From positions 2,456,501-2,520,500 of the forward strand of contig NZ_CP021434.1 of NCBI RefSeq assembly GCF_002162355.1: a stretch of DNA of 64,000 nucleotides, in the 5' to 3' direction. The DNA comes from Tumebacillus avium. GTDB lineage: Bacteria > Bacillota > Bacilli > Tumebacillales > Tumebacillaceae. Both the position numbers and the translations under genes were made by a program. Position 1 is the stretch's first letter. The number at the start of each line of letters is the position of its first letter. The notes under the pieces were generated by a model. It was not told the DNA's origin, made no database searches, and saw only the letters and a list, made by a program, of their open reading frames with translations. Positions 8,100 through 15,745 of this stretch are shown piece by piece.

Positions 8100-9059
8100 A
8101 TGACTCAACTGACAAAGCAAGAACCGCTCCTGTGGGGCGATAAGCGATATCATACGTGGAATACTCATTTGCGCTCGGTGTTTGGTGAAAAGGTGTTTAA
8201 GGTGCCTTTGGACGCCGGGTTTACCTGTCCGAACCGGGACGGGGTGGTGACGACGGGCGGATGCACGTTCTGTTCGGCGCGCGGCTCTGGCGATTTTGCG
8301 GGCAACCGCAAGGACGATCTGGTGACGCAGTTTCATGATGTGAAGGAAAAGATGCACCGCAAGTGGCCGAAAGCGAAGTATCTGGGGTATTTTCAGGCCT
8401 ATACGAATACATACGCTCCGGTGGAGACGCTGCGGGAGTATTATGAGACGATCCTTGAGCAGGAAGACGTGGTTGGGCTGTCGGTGGCGACGCGGCCGGA
8501 CTGTTTGCCCGATGATGTGGTCGAGTATCTGGGCGAGCTGAACAAACGGACGTTTTTGTGGCTGGAGCTGGGGCTGCAGACGATTCATGAGCAGACGGCC
8601 GAGCTGATCAACCGGGCGCATGATTACGGGGTGTATCTGGATGCGGTGGAGCGGCTGCGGAAGCAGGATATCAAGGTCTGCTCGCACATCATTTTGGGCC
8701 TGCCGGGCGAGACCGATGAGATGATGATGGAGACGGCACGGGCGGTGGCGCATATGGGCGTGCAGGGGATCAAGATCCACTTGCTGCATCTGCTGAAGTA
8801 TACGCCGATGGTGAAGCAGTATGAGGAAGGGCTGGTCGAGTTCCTCGATCCGGATCGGTACATCAAGCTGGTCTGCGATATGCTGGAGATCCTCCCGCCC
8901 GACATGGTCATCCACCGCCTGACCGGAGACGGCCCACCCGATACCCTGATCGGCCCGCTCTGGTCGCTGGACAAATGGTCGGTGCTCAACGGCATTGATG
9001 CCGAGCTGAAGAAAAGGGACTCTTGGCAAGGGAAGTTTTACGTCCCCCAGGATAAATAA
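8100..9059 (+). CDS. Radical SAM protein, YtqA (MnmL) type
   Basis: 319 aa; ATG 8100 is preceded by the SD AAAGGAGT. A cysteine cluster near residue 40 reads CPNRDGVVTTGGCTFC, the unusual spacing of the TIGR01212/YtqA family that binds the 4Fe-4S cluster used to cleave S-adenosylmethionine. The motif LGLPGETDEMM follows, as in related radical SAM enzymes. It sits 6 nt upstream of a YtqB-type methyltransferase, the same pair as in Bacillus subtilis, where YtqA and YtqB are reported to complete the mnm5s2U modification of wobble uridine in tRNA. Function by that homology is likely; the chemistry itself cannot be seen from sequence. Confidence 0.88.
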   Translation: MTQLTKQEPLLWGDKRYHTWNTHLRSVFGEKVFKVPLDAGFTCPNRDGVVTTGGCTFCSARGSGDFAGNRKDDLVTQFHDVKEKMHRKWPKAKYLGYFQAYTNTYAPVETLREYYETILEQEDVVGLSVATRPDCLPDDVVEYLGELNKRTFLWLELGLQTIHEQTAELINRAHDYGVYLDAVERLRKQDIKVCSHIILGLPGETDEMMMETARAVAHMGVQGIKIHLLHLLKYTPMVKQYEEGLVEFLDPDRYIKLVCDMLEILPPDMVIHRLTGDGPPDTLIGPLWSLDKWSVLNGIDAELKKRDSWQGKFYVPQDK

Positions 9060-9065
9060 ACCGAT

Positions 9066-9641
9066 ATGATCATTCGGCCGATGTTGCGGTATATGCGAGA
9101 ACTGCTCTCCGAAGTGCTTGAGCCGGGCGATCTTGCCATCGACGCAACGGTTGGCAAGGGCAGCGACACGCTGTTTTTAGCGGAGCGTGTGGGCGAGAGT
9201 GGACAGGTGATCGGCTTTGACGTGCAGGAAACCGCTTTGGAAAAAGCCCGGACCCGGCTCGTGGAGGCGGGGATGCCGGGGCGGGTCGACCTGAAGCTGG
9301 AAAGCCACGCCGCGATGCGCGACGCCGTGCCGCGTGACTGGCACGGGCGCGTCAAAGCGGTGACGTTTAATCTTGGCTATCTGCCGGGCGGCGACCCGGA
9401 GGTGGTCACGGTGGCGGAATCGACGCTGACCGCCCTCGACGCCGCGCTGGAACTGCTCGCCACCGGCGGCGTGATGACCGTCATGCTCTATTCCGGCCAC
9501 GAACAGGGCAAGGCGGAGACCCGCGCGGTGCTGGACTGGGCGGAAAGTGTGGAACTGGAACGGGCACATGTTCTGCTCTACCGCTTCCTCAACCAGCAAA
9601 ACGATCCGCCCGTCTTGATCGCGCTGGAGAAGCGCGGATAG
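9066..9641 (+). CDS. SAM-dependent methyltransferase, YtqB (MnmM) type
   Basis: 191 aa. The SAM-binding loop is AIDATVGKGSDTLFLAERVG near the N-terminus, and the family motif VTFNLGYLPGGD follows about residue 100. MnmM of Bacillus methylates 5-aminomethyl-2-thiouridine at the tRNA wobble position to mnm5s2U. The start is only 6 nt after the radical SAM gene and has a weak SD, so translation is probably coupled. Terminator 9642-9669 closes the two-gene operon. Confidence 0.9.
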   Translation: MIIRPMLRYMRELLSEVLEPGDLAIDATVGKGSDTLFLAERVGESGQVIGFDVQETALEKARTRLVEAGMPGRVDLKLESHAAMRDAVPRDWHGRVKAVTFNLGYLPGGDPEVVTVAESTLTALDAALELLATGGVMTVMLYSGHEQGKAETRAVLDWAESVELERAHVLLYRFLNQQNDPPVLIALEKRG

Positions 9642-9669
9642 GACTGCCTGTTAGCCAGGCAGTCTTTTT
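9642..9669 (+). terminator. Rho-independent terminator
   Basis: GACTGCCTG-TTAG-CCAGGCAGTC followed by TTTTT. Confidence 0.92.
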
Positions 9670-9721
9670 GTTTATCAGAAAAATAAAATTTCGAGAATCG
9701 GATTAATTTTTTCGCAAAACC

Positions 9722-9748
9722 TGTAACAAATTTTGTGAAACCCCCGAC
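9722..9748 (+). promoter_or_regulatory. ECF sigma promoter, SigX-like
   Basis: -35 TGTAAC (9722-9727), 17-bp spacer, -10 CGAC (9745-9748). This is the core described for Bacillus SigX promoters and lies directly upstream of the sigma gene, so it is the expected autoregulatory promoter. Confidence 0.65.
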
Positions 9749-9798
9749 TATATCTGTAGATGAGAATGAAATTCAATGGGGGAAGAGGGGAAGGCTCG

Positions 9799-10350
9799 AT
9801 GGTGGAACACGATTTTGATGAATGGTACCGTCTCTACCACCGGGACGTTTTTGCCTATATCGGATACCAAGTGCGCTCGCGACAAGACGTCGAAGATATT
9901 GCGCAGGAAGTATTCGTCCGCGTTCTGGTCGGCGCCGACCGCTTCCAAGGCCTGGCCGCTCCGAAGACTTGGATTTTGGCGATCGCCCGGCGGGCTGTTG
10001 CCGACTGGTATCGGAAAAAGCGGTTTAAGAATTTGTTCTCGCTCTCTGAAGTGCATGACATTGCCAGCGATGAGCTGTCGTTATACGAGCGGGCCGAGCG
10101 AAGCGCCAAAGAAGATGCGCTGCGCGATGCTTTGCTCAAGCTCAAGAAGGATGACCGGGATGTGGTGGTGCTGCGGATGATCCATGAGTTCTCCACGGAG
10201 GAGACCGCCGCGATTTTTGGCTGGACATCGGCGAAAACGCGCACCAAGCTGCACCGGGCGCTCAAGAAACTGCAAGAGATGCTTGGCGGTGACCCGCTGT
10301 TTGAACAGATGGCACGAAAAGCAGCAGAGGAAGGGGTGAGCATGCAATGA
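9799..10350 (+). CDS. ECF-type RNA polymerase sigma factor, SigX-like
   Basis: 183 aa; ATG 9799 follows AGGGGAAGG. An in-frame ATG at 9760 lies too close to the promoter. Region 2 is seen in DFDEWYRLYHRDVFAYIGYQ and DVEDIAQEVFVRVL; region 4 in LKKDDRDVVVLRMIHEFSTE and the HTH-like ETAAIFGWTSAKTRTKLHRA. Such factors switch on envelope-stress genes when their membrane anti-sigma factor releases them. The stop overlaps the next gene by ATGA, the usual coupling with an anti-sigma factor. The TGTAAC/CGAC promoter upstream suggests autoregulation. Confidence 0.9.
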   Translation: MVEHDFDEWYRLYHRDVFAYIGYQVRSRQDVEDIAQEVFVRVLVGADRFQGLAAPKTWILAIARRAVADWYRKKRFKNLFSLSEVHDIASDELSLYERAERSAKEDALRDALLKLKKDDRDVVVLRMIHEFSTEETAAIFGWTSAKTRTKLHRALKKLQEMLGGDPLFEQMARKAAEEGVSMQ

Positions 10351-11813
10351 CGGAACCGCAGTGGGATCATCTCAAGAAGGAACTAAAAGTTATGAAGCCG
10401 GAGGAGCATGACAAGCCGGCCGATGCGATGAAGTTTAAGCAGAAAGTTCTGCAGGAATATGACCGGAGAACCCGCGTCGAACAACGCTCGCGCTGGTTGC
10501 GGCGGGGGGCGACCGCACTGACGATCGCCGTGGCGGTCTGGTGCGGCTTGCTGGTCACCTCTCCGTTTAGCGATGACGGGCTGATCAAGGTGCCGGAGTG
10601 GCAGACGCTCTCCCAGCCCAAGGCCAACCAAGCGGTGCAGAGCCTGGCGCCTTATGATGTGGTCAGCACGTATTTCGACCTGCTCTTGCAGCGGCGGACG
10701 GAGGACGCGAAAGGTTTTCTGACCGCGGGCATGAAAAATGAACGCCCGGTGGTCACGCCAAATCTGTCCAATCCGCATATGACCGGGTTTACGATCTATA
10801 ACGCTTCAAAAGGCGCCGACAAGATCCAGTACAGCGTGCGCGTGTCGTGGGGCTCTCCGGTGGAGAAGGCTTCCAGCGAGGCGTATGAAGTGACCGTCCG
10901 CGAAGTGGAAGGCCAGTGGATGATCGCCGATATCAAGCGGGCGGGCGAAGTGGTATTTGACGGATCGGACGGCTTGGAGATCTCGCGGACACAGCGCGGG
11001 AAGGAAGAGACGTTTTTGAAAAAATCGGATTGGTCGGAGGAAGGGCAGTGGACGCTGTTTGCTGCCGATCCTTCGTTTACGTCACAACTGGTGTTTGTCG
11101 ACCCGCAGCCAGCGCCGGTGATCTACAAAGCAGCGATCGGGATGAAACCGCAAAAGCTCGCCGTGCTGCCGGAAGGGACGGCGGGGCAGATTTTGTGGAC
11201 GGACAGCCACCTGCTGGCGGTAAACTTCACGCCGCAGGGCTCGGAGGAGCATCAGGTGCTGTTCTATGATGCGAATTCTGGGAATTTGCGCGATTCGGGC
11301 TGGTTGACCTCGACGCTGCGGGTGCTTGGCGTAAAGGAGATGCAGGCGGTGCATGCGTTGCCCAATGAAAAGATTCGGGTGGCGGCAGGCGACGGGTATT
11401 ACCTGGTCGATCTGAAGAGCCGCCGGGTGACGCCCGACCATAGTTTAGGGCAAGTCGTGAAAGTGAAATTTGACCTGCAGAATGTGGAGCTGCCGGTCGA
11501 GGGGCTGGTCTTCTCGTATCCGGATCGCACACCGGAGTTTTTGGATACGGTCGATGTGATTTCGACCGATCAAAAAGTCGATCTGGCCAAAGAGTCGGGG
11601 CTGTATGTGTTTAACGGAAGCCTCGATCACTTCTCGCTGGAAGGGTCGGAACTGCAAGTGTACCTGCAGCATGAAAAAGGACGGGTGCAAGTGGTGGCCG
11701 TTCCGTACAGCATGCTGAAGCAGTTTGCGGGCAAGGCGTTTCTGGTAAAAGTGTTTGATGAGGAAGGCAAACTGCTCGGCGATCCGTCTGAGGTCGTTGT
11801 GCCAAAGCTGTAA
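10347..11813 (+). CDS. Membrane-bound anti-sigma factor, RsiX-like
   Basis: 488 aa, overlapping the sigma gene by 4 nt. A cytoplasmic N-terminus of about 50 residues, rich in charge and including KQKVLQEYDRRTRVEQRSR, would bind the sigma factor. One membrane segment follows (GATALTIAVAVWCGLLV, about residues 53-70). The remaining ~410 residues are extracellular, with beta-rich repeats and a possible NTF2-like stretch (YDVVSTYFDLLLQRRTEDAK). It is larger than Bacillus RsiX (about 370 aa). Function is inferred from the overlap and the single-pass topology. A terminator follows. Confidence 0.8.
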   Translation: MTEPQWDHLKKELKVMKPEEHDKPADAMKFKQKVLQEYDRRTRVEQRSRWLRRGATALTIAVAVWCGLLVTSPFSDDGLIKVPEWQTLSQPKANQAVQSLAPYDVVSTYFDLLLQRRTEDAKGFLTAGMKNERPVVTPNLSNPHMTGFTIYNASKGADKIQYSVRVSWGSPVEKASSEAYEVTVREVEGQWMIADIKRAGEVVFDGSDGLEISRTQRGKEETFLKKSDWSEEGQWTLFAADPSFTSQLVFVDPQPAPVIYKAAIGMKPQKLAVLPEGTAGQILWTDSHLLAVNFTPQGSEEHQVLFYDANSGNLRDSGWLTSTLRVLGVKEMQAVHALPNEKIRVAAGDGYYLVDLKSRRVTPDHSLGQVVKVKFDLQNVELPVEGLVFSYPDRTPEFLDTVDVISTDQKVDLAKESGLYVFNGSLDHFSLEGSELQVYLQHEKGRVQVVAVPYSMLKQFAGKAFLVKVFDEEGKLLGDPSEVVVPKL

Positions 11814-11825
11814 GATTAAAGTCAG

Positions 11826-11855
11826 AAGACAGCTCCTGAGGGAGCTGTCTTTTTT
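11826..11855 (+). terminator. Rho-independent terminator
   Basis: AAGACAGCTCC-TGAG-GGAGCTGTCTT with T-run, ending the sigma/anti-sigma operon. Confidence 0.92.
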
Positions 11856-11935
11856 GTTAGGCGCATTTGGGGGAATTGCAGATGGAAGATGGTGGGATAG
11901 TAGGAGCAGAGATTGTTTTGTGAGGAGGTATTTTT

Positions 11936-12376
11936 ATGAAGAAGCTGTTAGTTGGTGCGGGTGTGACGGCTGCTGTGCTGGCCGGGCTGGTGACGGCAGG
12001 TGCGGCGGAGACGAAACCTTATTTGCAATCGGCGCATGTGGCCGATGCTTCCGGGCAGAAGCAGGAGTTTTGGATCGTGACCAATGAGATCAAAACGAAA
12101 CTCGAAAACGGCAAAGAAATCGAAGCCTACCGCTGGGACCCTGGATTCCTGACCGTGGAAAAAGGGAAGCCGGTCACACTGCATTTCTATGGCGTAAAAG
12201 GAAAAGCGCACCCGTTCCTGATCGAAGGGCTCGGCGTAAAGGGCAGCGTGGAGAAAGGCAAGACGACCAGCGTCACCTTCACGCCCGAGCAGGCCGGCAC
12301 GTACCGGGTGGTGTGCCTGACTCACGCAACGGTAGAAGCAAACGGCCCGATGATCGGGTATTTGCGAGTGGAGTAG
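11936..12376 (+). CDS. Secreted cupredoxin-domain protein
   Basis: 146 aa. A signal peptide with AGAAE as probable cleavage region lies at residues 1-24. The rest is a small beta-barrel with candidate type-1 copper ligands H92 (GKAHPF), C127 and H130 (VVCLTH) and M139. Cupredoxins carry single electrons or bind copper outside the membrane. The Cys-x2-His-x8-Met spacing is longer than in plastocyanin or azurin, so copper binding is probable but not certain. SD GAGGAGGT is 5 nt before ATG 11936. Single gene with its own terminator. Confidence 0.82.
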   Translation: MKKLLVGAGVTAAVLAGLVTAGAAETKPYLQSAHVADASGQKQEFWIVTNEIKTKLENGKEIEAYRWDPGFLTVEKGKPVTLHFYGVKGKAHPFLIEGLGVKGSVEKGKTTSVTFTPEQAGTYRVVCLTHATVEANGPMIGYLRVE

Positions 12377-12387
12377 TTTGGTTGGGA

Positions 12388-12414
12388 AAGAGGGGCTCTG
12401 GGAGCCCCTCTTTT
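12388..12414 (+). terminator. Rho-independent terminator
   Basis: AAAGAGGGGCTC-TGG-GAGCCCCTCTTTT. Confidence 0.9.
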
Positions 12415-12484
12415 ATTTGCCAACAGGGATTCCGGGGGCAGGGAGCGAAGTTTGGGGGACTGAGTCAGAGGAGGGAACGGACGA

Positions 12485-15400
12485 GTGACGAGTGTACGGG
12501 AGATTGTGGCAGGGGCGTTTCATAGTGAGCATCGGAAGGAATGGGCCGGGGCGGTACGGGCGGAGATTGCGGCGGGGCGCGGGGCGTCTTGGCTGTATTT
12601 GGTGCCGACTCGGGGACTGGGCGCGGTGGTGCGGGAACTGGCGCTGGACGGGCTTGGCGGGATGGTCGGGGAGCAGGTGCTGACCATTTTTGAAGTCGTC
12701 GAACGGGTGCTGAAGGCGGGCGGGAAATCGTATGTGCGGCTGGACACGCTGGGGGCGGAACGACTTGTGGCGAAGGTGCTGCGCGGGATGGATCGGGAAT
12801 GGAACGGCGCGCAGCTGGCCGAATGGGCACACTCGCCGGGCGTGGTGGCGGCGTTTCGGGAACACATCGCCGAACTGCGCCGCTCGGGCGTAGGGCCGGA
12901 AGAGTTGGCGGCGTTTGTGCGCGGCACGGTGCATGAGGAAAACATGACGGTGTTAGCTGAGGTGTACGCGGCGTATGAACGGGAACTGCAGGCCGGGGAG
13001 ACGGTGCTGCTGGATACGGAGGAGTCGTATCTGGAAGCCGCCCGGATTTTGCAGGATCAGGGGCTGAATGATGTTTTCCCAGACGTGGCGACGCTGTTTG
13101 TGGATTCTTATACTGACTTTCTGCCGCATCAGTTGAAGGTACTGGAGCCGCTGTTTGCGATACCCAATGTAAAGATGTATGTGCCTTACCAGGCGAAACG
13201 GTGGGCCTGGATGGAGAGTCTGGCCGGGATGATGGAACGGACGATCGCCGAGCTGGCGGAGCGCTTTCAACTGCAGGCGCTCTTTGATGAAACGGAAGCC
13301 GAATGTGAGGGCGTGAAGGGTGACTTGCTCGCGGTGCAGGCCGGTCTGTTTGCGCCGCACGCGGAACCTGTTTTTGCTGCGCCTTCTGTACGGGCCTTTG
13401 CCGCGCGCACAGAAGAGAAAGAATGGCTGTGGGTGGCCAAGCGGGTGAAAGAACTGCATCACGGCGGCGTGCCGCTGGGGGAGATCGCCGTGCTGTGCAA
13501 CCGGGAGATCGCGTACGGCAGCGTTGGACACCGCGTGCTGAAACGGGAAGGCATTCCGCTGCGCGTGAATGTGGCGCTGTCCGCCGATGAGGTGCCATGG
13601 GTGCGCGATCTGCTGACCCTGTACGGACTGGAAGACGCCGAGTGGCATCGAGACACGTTGCTGCAACTCGCTTCGGCCGAGTGGCTGCTCGGCGAGCATG
13701 TCGTGTCGCCTGCTGTTTTGCAAAAGGCGGCCAGGCAGCTTGGCGTGGTGAAAGGCTTGGATGTGTGGAGAGCACGCTTGACGGCAGAGATCCTAGCGAA
13801 GGATGCGCGGGGTGCACAAGCAGAAGCGGATGATCTGCAGGCTGTTTTAAAGTGGATCGAGTGGCTTGCGAACCGCGTGGCTGCCGTGCCGGATGTTGCC
13901 GATGGCAGTTCGCATGCCGATGCCTTGCGTGCGGTGATGCCGGGGGCGGAGCTGGAGCGGCGCCTGGTGCTGCGCTACCGGGAGCAGGACGGGTATGAGA
14001 CGGAGCATCTACAGCGGGACTTGCAGGCGCGGGAGAAGATCGAGTTGGCGCTCGGCGCATTAGGGCGTCTGGATGCGGTGTTTGGTGCAGAAGGCGTGTA
14101 CTCGCGGGCGGAGTTTGTGCAAGTGCTGAAAAGGCATTTGCAAGGCGAAGAGATCATCGTCGAACGCGGAAAACGGGGCGGGGTGCAGGTGCTGAACCCG
14201 TCGGCTGCCCGTGGGTTGTCGTTTGCTCATGTGTTTTTTGTCGGGCTCAACGAAGGCGTCTGGCCGACGCCTCCGAAATCGCCTTGGCTGATCAAAGAAG
14301 GGCTGCGCGAAGAACTTGCCCAGCAGGTGCCATCATTCTCGCCAAACGTGCAGGTCGATCAGCAAAAGCTGTTTTTCCTGATGGGCCTGCACACCGCACG
14401 GGAAGGCGCCTGGCTGTCCTGTGTCGGCGGCTCGAAGCAGGACCTGGCTTCGCGGTACTTGGATGAGCTGCTCGAACTCTGCCCCGGCGTAAAAGCGGAG
14501 ATGGAAGCGGACGCGTATTTGGGCGGATCGGCTCTATATCCTGCCGAGGCGGGGGAGATCTCCAACCGGCGCGAGGCGCGGGACTGGACGGCAGCGCGGC
14601 TGATGGCGGCAGGAGCTGTCGACCTTGTCGAGCCCGGCTTTTGGCTGCAGGTGGTCGAACAGGCGATGAGCGAACGGGAGCGCGCGGAAAGCACGGGAGG
14701 TTCCCGCTACGACGGTGTGCTTGGCGACGCTGGAATTCGGACGGCGCTGGGGCAGCGTTTTTCCGAAGAGACGGTGTACAGCGTGTCGCAGTTCAACCGC
14801 TATGGGGAGTGCGGCTATAAATTCTACCTGTCGCGCGTGCTGCTCCTCGACGGGGAGCAGGAAGAAACGGAAGAGCTGTCAGCGCTGGAGAAAGGCAACT
14901 TGTACCACCGTGTGCTGAATCGCTTGTATCGTCAGGTGACGGCGGAGCAGCGAATGACGCCGGAACTGGTCGAGATGCTGCGCGGGCAGCTGAGCCTGCT
15001 TTTTGAAGAAGAATGGAAGCGGGCACAGTCCGTGCGGCTCACCGAAGTCGGGGTGCGGCAGGTGCTGGAAAAAGAGCGTCTGCTGCGCAGATTGACGCAG
15101 TGGTTTGAAGTCGAGGCGCAGGCGTGGAATGGAATGGGGCTGCCGATGGCGCCAAAGTATCTGGAATGGGTGTTCGGAATGCAGGCCGGCAAGGGTCATG
15201 ATCCGAAGTCCCAGACCGAGCCGGTCACGATCGGCAAGCTGAAGTTCCGCGGGCAGATCGACCGCGTCGACGCCACGGCGGACGGGACGTTTATGGTCGT
15301 CGACTACAAATCGAAACACACCAAGCAGATGCCCAAAGCGATCGAGCAGGGCCTTGATTTTCAGCTGCCGGTCTATCTAAAGGTGGTCGAGCAGGCTTTG

Positions 15401-15745
15401 TTCCCGGATGGCACGGCGGCAGGCGCTGCCTATTTTTCCATCGAAAAAGGCGACCGGACGACCAGCGCCCTGGTCAAGGCCGAGTATCTGGACGGCCTTG
15501 GCATGGGCAAAAAGCGAACCAAGCTCGATGAAGAAAGCTGGCAGGAACTGCTGACCCACGCTGAGCAGACGCTTGAGCGTTACCGGGGGCAGATGGCCGA
15601 CGGCGTGTTTGCCGTGCTGCCGGGGGATGAAGCGGTATGTGACTACTGCGAGTACCGAATGGTCTGCCGCTATGACCGCTTGCGTGCCTTGAGCCGAGAA
15701 GCAAACGAACAATCTGCAGAGGAAGGAGTGACCGTCGATGAGTGA
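12485..15745 (+). CDS. addB: AddB-like subunit of AddAB helicase-nuclease
   Basis: 1086 aa; GTG 12485 is 8 nt after the SD GAGGAGGGA. AddB is the partner of AddA in double-strand-break resection before recombination. The C-terminal PD-(D/E)XK nuclease has D940 and K942 in VVDYKSK. Four cysteines for a 4Fe-4S staple are present: C776 (YGECGYKFY) and C1052, C1055, C1061 (CDYCEYRMVC). The N-terminus goes straight into WLYLVPTRG without the GxxGxGKT Walker A loop found in Bacillus AddB, so this subunit should not bind ATP at that site. Its place directly before addA, overlapping by 8 nt, supports the call. Confidence 0.85.
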   Translation: MTSVREIVAGAFHSEHRKEWAGAVRAEIAAGRGASWLYLVPTRGLGAVVRELALDGLGGMVGEQVLTIFEVVERVLKAGGKSYVRLDTLGAERLVAKVLRGMDREWNGAQLAEWAHSPGVVAAFREHIAELRRSGVGPEELAAFVRGTVHEENMTVLAEVYAAYERELQAGETVLLDTEESYLEAARILQDQGLNDVFPDVATLFVDSYTDFLPHQLKVLEPLFAIPNVKMYVPYQAKRWAWMESLAGMMERTIAELAERFQLQALFDETEAECEGVKGDLLAVQAGLFAPHAEPVFAAPSVRAFAARTEEKEWLWVAKRVKELHHGGVPLGEIAVLCNREIAYGSVGHRVLKREGIPLRVNVALSADEVPWVRDLLTLYGLEDAEWHRDTLLQLASAEWLLGEHVVSPAVLQKAARQLGVVKGLDVWRARLTAEILAKDARGAQAEADDLQAVLKWIEWLANRVAAVPDVADGSSHADALRAVMPGAELERRLVLRYREQDGYETEHLQRDLQAREKIELALGALGRLDAVFGAEGVYSRAEFVQVLKRHLQGEEIIVERGKRGGVQVLNPSAARGLSFAHVFFVGLNEGVWPTPPKSPWLIKEGLREELAQQVPSFSPNVQVDQQKLFFLMGLHTAREGAWLSCVGGSKQDLASRYLDELLELCPGVKAEMEADAYLGGSALYPAEAGEISNRREARDWTAARLMAAGAVDLVEPGFWLQVVEQAMSERERAESTGGSRYDGVLGDAGIRTALGQRFSEETVYSVSQFNRYGECGYKFYLSRVLLLDGEQEETEELSALEKGNLYHRVLNRLYRQVTAEQRMTPELVEMLRGQLSLLFEEEWKRAQSVRLTEVGVRQVLEKERLLRRLTQWFEVEAQAWNGMGLPMAPKYLEWVFGMQAGKGHDPKSQTEPVTIGKLKFRGQIDRVDATADGTFMVVDYKSKHTKQMPKAIEQGLDFQLPVYLKVVEQALFPDGTAAGAAYFSIEKGDRTTSALVKAEYLDGLGMGKKRTKLDEESWQELLTHAEQTLERYRGQMADGVFAVLPGDEAVCDYCEYRMVCRYDRLRALSREANEQSAEEGVTVDE

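Noticed and set aside
12465-14060. 531-codon frame opposite addB
   Set aside because: Pro/Ser/Arg-rich shadow of the addB codons.
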